DNA of 64,000 bases from Halolamina litorea. Lineage in GTDB: Archaea; Halobacteriota; Halobacteria; Halobacteriales; Haloferacaceae. The notes below the pieces were generated by a model. That model did not search any database and was not told the origin of the DNA. It saw only the letters and a list, made by a program, of their open reading frames with translations. The number at the start of each line of letters is the position of its first letter. Within the stretch, counting starts at the first letter, position 1. The position numbers and the translations under genes are program-made. Location of the stretch: positions 62,001-126,000 of the forward strand of contig NZ_JANHGR010000002.1 in assembly GCF_026616205.1 (NCBI RefSeq). Reading direction: 5' to 3'. This document shows positions 60,153-64,000 of this stretch, one piece after another.

Positions 60153-61262
60153 GTGACGAGCCCGCTCCCGACAGGAATCACGACGGCGGGTGTCGACGCA
60201 CTGCCCGTGGAGATCGCCATCCTCGACGCCGAGGGCACGATCACGCTCGTCAACGAGGCGTGGCGACGGTTCGCCGACGAGAACCACGGCACCCACGGGC
60301 GCTATTGGATGGGGGAGAACTACCTCGAGATCTGCCGGCGAGCCCACGCCGACCCACTCGCCGCCGCGGCGGTGGAGGGGATCGAAGCGGCTCTCGGTGG
60401 CGACGACGGGCCGTTCCGGCTGGAGTACCCCTGCCACTCGCCCGACGAGCACCGCTGGTACGCGATGGAGGTCTCGGGGTTCGACGCCGACGGCAGTCGC
60501 TACGCCGTCGTCGCACACATCAACATCACCGAACGAAAGCTGGCGGAGCTCCGATCGACCGCCCGCGAGCGGCAACTCGAGACGCTGCTCACGGTGCTCA
60601 CACACGACATCCGGAACCCGCTGAACGTCATCGAGGGGTACGCCGACCTCCTCGCGACCGATCTCGACCACGCCGACGAGGCCGCGCGCATCCGGCGGGC
60701 GGCCCTCCGGATCGCCGAGATCACCGAGGCAACGCTCTCGTTCAGCCAGTCGGGAGCGCTGTCGACGGTGAGCCCGGTCCGGATCGAGGAGGTGGCCCGC
60801 GAGGCGTGGACGAGGGTCGACGACGCCGCGGCGTCGCTCACGGTCGTGAACCCCCCGACCATCCACGGCGACCGACGGCTCCTGATCCAACTGTTCGAGC
60901 GACTGTTCCAGAACAGCGTCGAGCACGGTTCGACCGGTCCCCGGACAGCACACGGGGACAACACCGAGCCCGGTGGCACGAACGGGGAGGCGCCTCCCGA
61001 CCCCGATGCCGGCGGCGACCCCGCGATCACCGTCGGCTCGCTGCCCGACGGCTTCTACGTCGAGGACGACGGGCCCGGAATCCCCGAAGAGATCCGGGAG
61101 GTGGCGGTCGTGGCGGACTTCTCCACCCGGGGAACCGACGGTCTCGGGCTTGCCATCGTCCAGTCTATCGTGCAGGCCCACGGCGGCACGCTGACCATCA
61201 CCGACGCCGTCGGCGGCGGTGCCCGGTTCGAGATCCGCGGCATCGACGTGGCGCCGGTGTGA
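60153..61262 (+). CDS. Soluble PAS histidine kinase
   Basis: 369-residue kinase without membrane segments. A PAS domain lies at about 14-130 (LPVEIAILDAEGTITLVNEAW). HisKA has His151 in LTHDIRNPLNVIEG. The ATPase has an N-box QNSVEHG, G1 EDDGPGIP and G2 GLGLAIVQSIVQAHGG. The start is GTG at 60153, immediately preceded by a GATTTA box about 27 bases upstream. There is no adjacent response regulator, so it is an orphan kinase or one of a multi-kinase network. Confidence 0.9.
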   Translation: MTSPLPTGITTAGVDALPVEIAILDAEGTITLVNEAWRRFADENHGTHGRYWMGENYLEICRRAHADPLAAAAVEGIEAALGGDDGPFRLEYPCHSPDEHRWYAMEVSGFDADGSRYAVVAHINITERKLAELRSTARERQLETLLTVLTHDIRNPLNVIEGYADLLATDLDHADEAARIRRAALRIAEITEATLSFSQSGALSTVSPVRIEEVAREAWTRVDDAAASLTVVNPPTIHGDRRLLIQLFERLFQNSVEHGSTGPRTAHGDNTEPGGTNGEAPPDPDAGGDPAITVGSLPDGFYVEDDGPGIPEEIREVAVVADFSTRGTDGLGLAIVQSIVQAHGGTLTITDAVGGGARFEIRGIDVAPV

Positions 61263-61457
61263 GGGGCTCGCCTGGGGACGTTTCAGGTGGCTGTACGGTC
61301 GAGTCACGTTTATGGCCCATGCCAACGTCCAACACGATCAGAGGTTTGTGGGACCTCTGGCTATCCGCAGTGACGGTGCAGCCGCCAGCCCCGCCGCTCG
61401 CGAGTCGAATCACGTGGTACCGTGCGGCCACAGGCGAGGGACTGATCGTGCCGGAAC

Positions 61458-61500
61458 GGGGGCCGACCGATCCTCGGTGGGGGATCGGTCCCGAACCCCC
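61458..61500. terminator. Strong hairpin between convergent kinase and DUF192 genes
   Basis: GACCGATCC (61465-61473) pairs perfectly with GGATCGGTC (61482-61490), and GGGGG (61458-61462) with CCCCC (61496-61500) extends the stem. It lies between two convergent stop codons and could end transcription from both sides. It has no clear poly-T tract. Confidence 0.5.
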
Positions 61501-61848
61501 TCACTCTCGTATCTCGATCGTATCGCCCGGCGTCACGCCCTCGGCGGCGCCGGCGGGTAACTCGATCACCGTGTCCGCAAGCCCGTGAGCCAGCCCGCGG
61601 AACGGCTCCAGTCGTTCGACCTTCACCACTTCGTCGTCGACCACCCAGAGCACGTCGAGCGGGACGAACACGAACAGCGTGTGGATCGTTCGGCTGTCGG
61701 GTTCGTCGAACGGGAACACCAGCGCGTAGTCCGCCGGCATCGAGCGCCGGAACATCACTCCACGGGCCTGTGAGAGGGGGCTGTCGGCCCGCTCGACGGT
61801 CTCGGCGAGCGTTCGTTTCTCGCCGTTGCGGTGGTGGACGATTCGCAC
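61501..61848 (-). CDS. DUF192 family protein
   Basis: 115-residue protein with the DUF192 core: LSQARGVMFRRSMPADYALVF, then FVFVPLDVLWVVDDEVVKVERLEPF, and TVIELPAGAAEGVTPGDTI. No signal peptide is visible here, although many homologues have one. The function of DUF192 proteins is unknown; they are small beta-rich domains. It is divergent from the HNH-like gene, 89 bases apart. Confidence 0.9.
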   Translation of the reverse strand: MRIVHHRNGEKRTLAETVERADSPLSQARGVMFRRSMPADYALVFPFDEPDSRTIHTLFVFVPLDVLWVVDDEVVKVERLEPFRGLAHGLADTVIELPAGAAEGVTPGDTIEIRE

Positions 61849-61937
61849 GCCCCTCGCTCCCGTCGCCGCCCTACTAAGCGTTGCCCCCCGCGGACGGGTG
61901 GCCGAGCGTTCAAGAGCGCGGGCGCCCCACGGCCGGT

Positions 61938-62567
61938 ATGGAGGAGACGCCAGAGGGGACCCCGGTCGGCGTCGACGACCCCTACGCCGTCGCCGGGCGC
62001 TGTGACCACCTCACCGGCGACGGCCGCTGTCGCTACGCACTCGACCACGCGGGCGCCGACCCCGGGTTCGCGGCCGAGCGCCGCGCCGACGACTACACCT
62101 GCGTCGTCGCCGACACCGACGCGGCGGCAGTCGAGGGCGAGGACCCCGACTGGTCAGCCTGTCCACACTACCGCTCGACTACCGACGCCAAGAAGTGCGT
62201 TCGGTGTGGGTTGGAGGAGGTCCGGATCGCCCACGACCCCGACGCCCGGCCGTTGATCGAGGAGCACCACCTCTCGTACGCCGGTGCTGGCGGCGACGGT
62301 CAGTCGGGGGACGACGTTGGTGCTGGCGGCGACGGTCGGCCGGCAGACGACGCCAGCGGGGGTTCGCGGGCGGACGGCCACGAGCCCTCTCACGAGATTA
62401 CGGTGGGGCTCTGTCGCTGGTGTCACACCAAGGTCCACCGCTCGTTCGCCCGGATCGACGACGACGCGAGCCCCGACCCGGAGGCGCTCGCGGCCCGCGA
62501 GAGCCGCCGCGGCGAGGAACTCTCCGAGATGGGGTTCCGGTCCGCGAACGACCGTCGCGAGGACTGA
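61938..62567 (+). CDS. HNH-like zinc-binding protein
   Basis: Protein of 209 aa. C-x2-C in KKCVRCGLEE, EEHHLSY and CRWCHTKVH (C-x2-C-H-x3-H) give the arrangement of an HNH/treble-clef zinc finger that could form a nuclease site. A glycine/aspartate-rich insertion with a 36-base duplication lies between them. N-terminal Cys/His (GRCDHLTGDGRCRYALDH) may form another zinc site. No signal or membrane region is seen. Whether the HNH is catalytic cannot be decided. The ATG at 61938 follows a GC-rich spacer. Confidence 0.75.
   Translation: MEETPEGTPVGVDDPYAVAGRCDHLTGDGRCRYALDHAGADPGFAAERRADDYTCVVADTDAAAVEGEDPDWSACPHYRSTTDAKKCVRCGLEEVRIAHDPDARPLIEEHHLSYAGAGGDGQSGDDVGAGGDGRPADDASGGSRADGHEPSHEITVGLCRWCHTKVHRSFARIDDDASPDPEALAARESRRGEELSEMGFRSANDRRED
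62283..62354 (+). repeat. Two diverged 36-base tandem units inside the HNH-like gene
   Basis: Units 62283-62318 and 62319-62354 share their first 19 bases (GGTGCTGGCGGCGACGGTC) exactly, and GACGACG occurs at equivalent distance. Each unit encodes 12 residues with the shared GAGGDG motif, so the linker of the zinc-binding protein grew by in-frame duplication. Confidence 0.75.
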
Positions 62568-62626
62568 CGCCGGTAGTCGGCGCCGGCGACGAAAACTATT
62601 CCGTAGCCAACGGCCTCAATCCCTCT

Positions 62627-63067
62627 ATGCCGTCCCACCTCGGACACGTCCACCTGAAAGTCACCGACGCCGACCGCGCCGTCGAGTTCTACCGGGATGT
62701 CCTCGGCCTCGACGTGACCGAGCGGGTCGGCCGCTACGCCTTCCTCTCCTTCGGCGAGCACCACCACGACCTCGCGCTACAGGGGACTGGCGGGGCCGGG
62801 GACGACGCCCCCGACCCCCGCGAGGCTCGGACCGGTCTCTATCACTCCGCGTGGGAGGTCGACGACGCCGCGGCACTCCGGGCGGTCGCCGAACGGTTGG
62901 CGGCCCGCGGCGTCGCCGTCTCGCCGGTCGATCACGGCATCAGCAAGGCGCTCTACTTCGATGACCCCGACGGGAACGGCGTGGAGGTGTACCTCGACAC
63001 CCGCGCGGAACGCGACGTCGAGGCGTGGGACGGCCGGAACGAGCGGTTCGACCCGTTCTCGTTGTGA
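62627..63067 (+). CDS. VOC (glyoxalase/dioxygenase) family protein
   Basis: 146-residue vicinal-oxygen-chelate protein with two beta-alpha-beta-beta-beta modules. Likely metal ligands are HVHLKV (His near residue 7), HSAWEV (His in the middle) and a C-terminal GVEVYLD Glu. It resembles catechol 2,3-dioxygenase or glyoxalase-like families. FYRDVLGLDVTERVG is the usual start of module 1. The ATG at 62627 is favoured. The substrate is unknown. Confidence 0.88.
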   Translation: MPSHLGHVHLKVTDADRAVEFYRDVLGLDVTERVGRYAFLSFGEHHHDLALQGTGGAGDDAPDPREARTGLYHSAWEVDDAAALRAVAERLAARGVAVSPVDHGISKALYFDDPDGNGVEVYLDTRAERDVEAWDGRNERFDPFSL

Positions 63068-63143
63068 ACTCCCCTTCCGTGGACGGCCCGGCACCGCCCG
63101 CGGGTCTGATGCACGGACGTGCGTATCTCCGCCCCGTTCCGAG

Positions 63144-63153
63144 GTGTTTTTGA
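63144..63153 (+). promoter_or_regulatory. TATA-like box of guaA glutaminase subunit
   Basis: GTGTTTTTGA is centred about 27 bases before ATG 63176, implying a leaderless transcript. Confidence 0.5.
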
Positions 63154-63175
63154 GCCTCGTCGGCCAACTCCGGAC

Positions 63176-63730
63176 ATGACCCGAATCGTCGTCATCGACA
63201 ACCACGGACAGTTCACCCACCTGGAGGGGCGCGCCCTCCGGGACATCGGCGTCGATACCGAGATCCTCGACAACGACGTCGATCCCGACGAGATCGACGC
63301 CGACGGGATCGTCCTCTCGGGCGGCCCGTCGATGGACCGCGTCGGCCGCTGTGCTGAGTACCTCGACCTCGACGTGCCCGTTCTGGGCATCTGTCTGGGG
63401 ATGCAGTTCCTGGCCGAGGAACTCGGCGGCACCACCCGAAGCGGCGACTACGGCGGCTACGCCGACGTGACCGTCGAGATCCTCGAGGAGGACGACCCGC
63501 TGATCGGCTCGCTCGCCCCGGAAACCCGCGTCTGGGCCAGCCACGCCGACGAGGTCGACGACGTGCCCGAGGGGTTCACCCGAACCGCCCGCAGCGACGT
63601 GTGTGAAGTCGAGGCCATGAGCGACACCGAGCGGGACTTCTACGGCGTCCAGTGGCACCCCGAGGTCGCCCACACCGCGGAGGGGGAGGCGGTGTTCGAG
63701 GCGTTCCGCGACATCTGCGAGTCCCGGTAG
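63176..63730 (+). CDS. guaAA: GMP synthase, glutaminase subunit
   Basis: Class I glutamine amidotransferase of 184 aa, subunit A of the two-subunit archaeal GMP synthetase, supplying ammonia to the ATP-pyrophosphatase subunit. The nucleophile Cys73 lies in LGICLGMQ, and the catalytic His161 and Glu163 in VQWHPE. The start MTRIVVIDNHGQFTHL is typical. The partner subunit gene (guaAB) is not in the window. Confidence 0.95.
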   Translation: MTRIVVIDNHGQFTHLEGRALRDIGVDTEILDNDVDPDEIDADGIVLSGGPSMDRVGRCAEYLDLDVPVLGICLGMQFLAEELGGTTRSGDYGGYADVTVEILEEDDPLIGSLAPETRVWASHADEVDDVPEGFTRTARSDVCEVEAMSDTERDFYGVQWHPEVAHTAEGEAVFEAFRDICESR

Positions 63731-63790
63731 GGCGTCGCCACGCGGGTGGATGTCCCGGGTTTTAGGCCGTCCGGGCCAGAGTCCGTAGCG

Positions 63791-64000
63791 ATGACGGCGT
63801 CCCAGAGCAACCTCGCGGGGCTCTCGCGGTTCATCTTCCGCGCCCCGAACTGGTACACCAGCCTCGCGTTCGCCCTCCTGGTGGCCGCCATCGCGGGCAT
63901 CGGCGCCTTCGACAGCGGCGAGGCGAACGCGGTGTTCCGCGGCATCCTCTTCATCGGGCAGGACGCCTGGGAGGGGATCTTCTTCATCGGCATCCCGACG
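63791..64000 (+). CDS. Membrane protein, N-terminal part (cut by window edge)
   Basis: The frame stays open from ATG 63791 to the end: MTASQSNLAGLSRFIFRAPN..., then a hydrophobic helix SLAFALLVAAIAGIGAF and another, FRGILFIGQDAWEGIFFIGIP. It looks like the beginning of a polytopic membrane protein. Length and family cannot be judged. Confidence 0.75.
   Translation, partial: MTASQSNLAGLSRFIFRAPNWYTSLAFALLVAAIAGIGAFDSGEANAVFRGILFIGQDAWEGIFFIGIPT

Noticed and set aside
61270-61295. ORB-like GCCACCTGAAACG on the minus strand
   Set aside because: The core matches ORB 1 but is followed by TCCCC instead of the G-tract.
61312-61560. Possible small protein-coding frame after the kinase gene
   Set aside because: It overlaps the DUF192 gene antisense and is Arg/Ser/Gly-rich like other GC shadows; an RNA is more likely.

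Overview
The window is a single stretch of a haloarchaeal main chromosome. Support for this comes from GC content near 70%, very acidic proteins, archaeal information-processing genes (Orc1/Cdc6, Cbf5-type pseudouridine synthase, Sec11-type signal peptidase, a Ski2-like helicase with a Sec63 module), GTG starts and TATA-like boxes about 27 bases before start codons. The genus cannot be fixed from the sequence. Gene order at the left end matches the conserved oriC1 neighbourhood of haloarchaea, and Haloferacales is a reasonable guess.

Layout. 1-8.6 kb: an S9 peptidase (cut by the window edge), the signal peptidase, orc1, a 1.36-kb replication origin with at least nine origin recognition boxes (ORBs) around a less GC-rich core, then oapA-oapB-oapC. 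8.7-18.3 kb: small and housekeeping genes (methyltransferase, luciferase-like oxidoreductase, orphan thiamine-binding lipoprotein, AI-2E transporter, two sulfurtransferases, a coiled-coil protein) and an isolated near-perfect ORB at 17974-17996. 18.4-30.5 kb: uvrB, a heavily glycosylatable secreted protein beside a membrane-anchored winged-helix regulator, ferredoxin, a histidine kinase/response regulator pair, a prepilin peptidase and hisI. 30.5-30.7 kb: a cluster of hairpins with repeated GGGCA loops, probably an undescribed RNA. 30.7-41.7 kb: glmM, a SprT-like protease, an ABC exporter, the 2-oxoacid dehydrogenase operon (E1alpha-E1beta-E2-E3) and lipA. 41.8-50.7 kb: a MATE exporter, the helicase, tRNA-Ile(GAT), FxsA, hemA, a pterin dehydratase and a HAD phosphatase. 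50.6-54.5 kb: an operon of two moeA genes plus an SGNH lipoprotein. 54.6-64 kb: cmk-cbf5, a deacylase, MscS, tRNA-Pro(GGG), UspA, a second kinase, an HNH-like protein, a VOC protein, guaA glutaminase subunit and a partial membrane protein.

How the genes fit together. The left end is the replication initiation locus. The E1-E2-E3 operon and lipA form a functional unit, since LipA makes the lipoyl group carried by E2. The two moeA genes serve molybdenum cofactor assembly. No insertion sequence, prophage, CRISPR array or clear horizontally acquired island was seen.

Most unusual observations: (1) a 45-51 base double-hairpin element inserted in frame in two unrelated genes (sulfurtransferase at 14.25 kb, ABC transporter at 33.68 kb) with compensatory base changes in its stems and duplicated flanks in one copy; (2) the GGGCA multi-hairpin locus at 30.52-30.66 kb; (3) the origin with its extra iteron-like triplet; (4) the isolated ORB about 12-13 kb from the origin.
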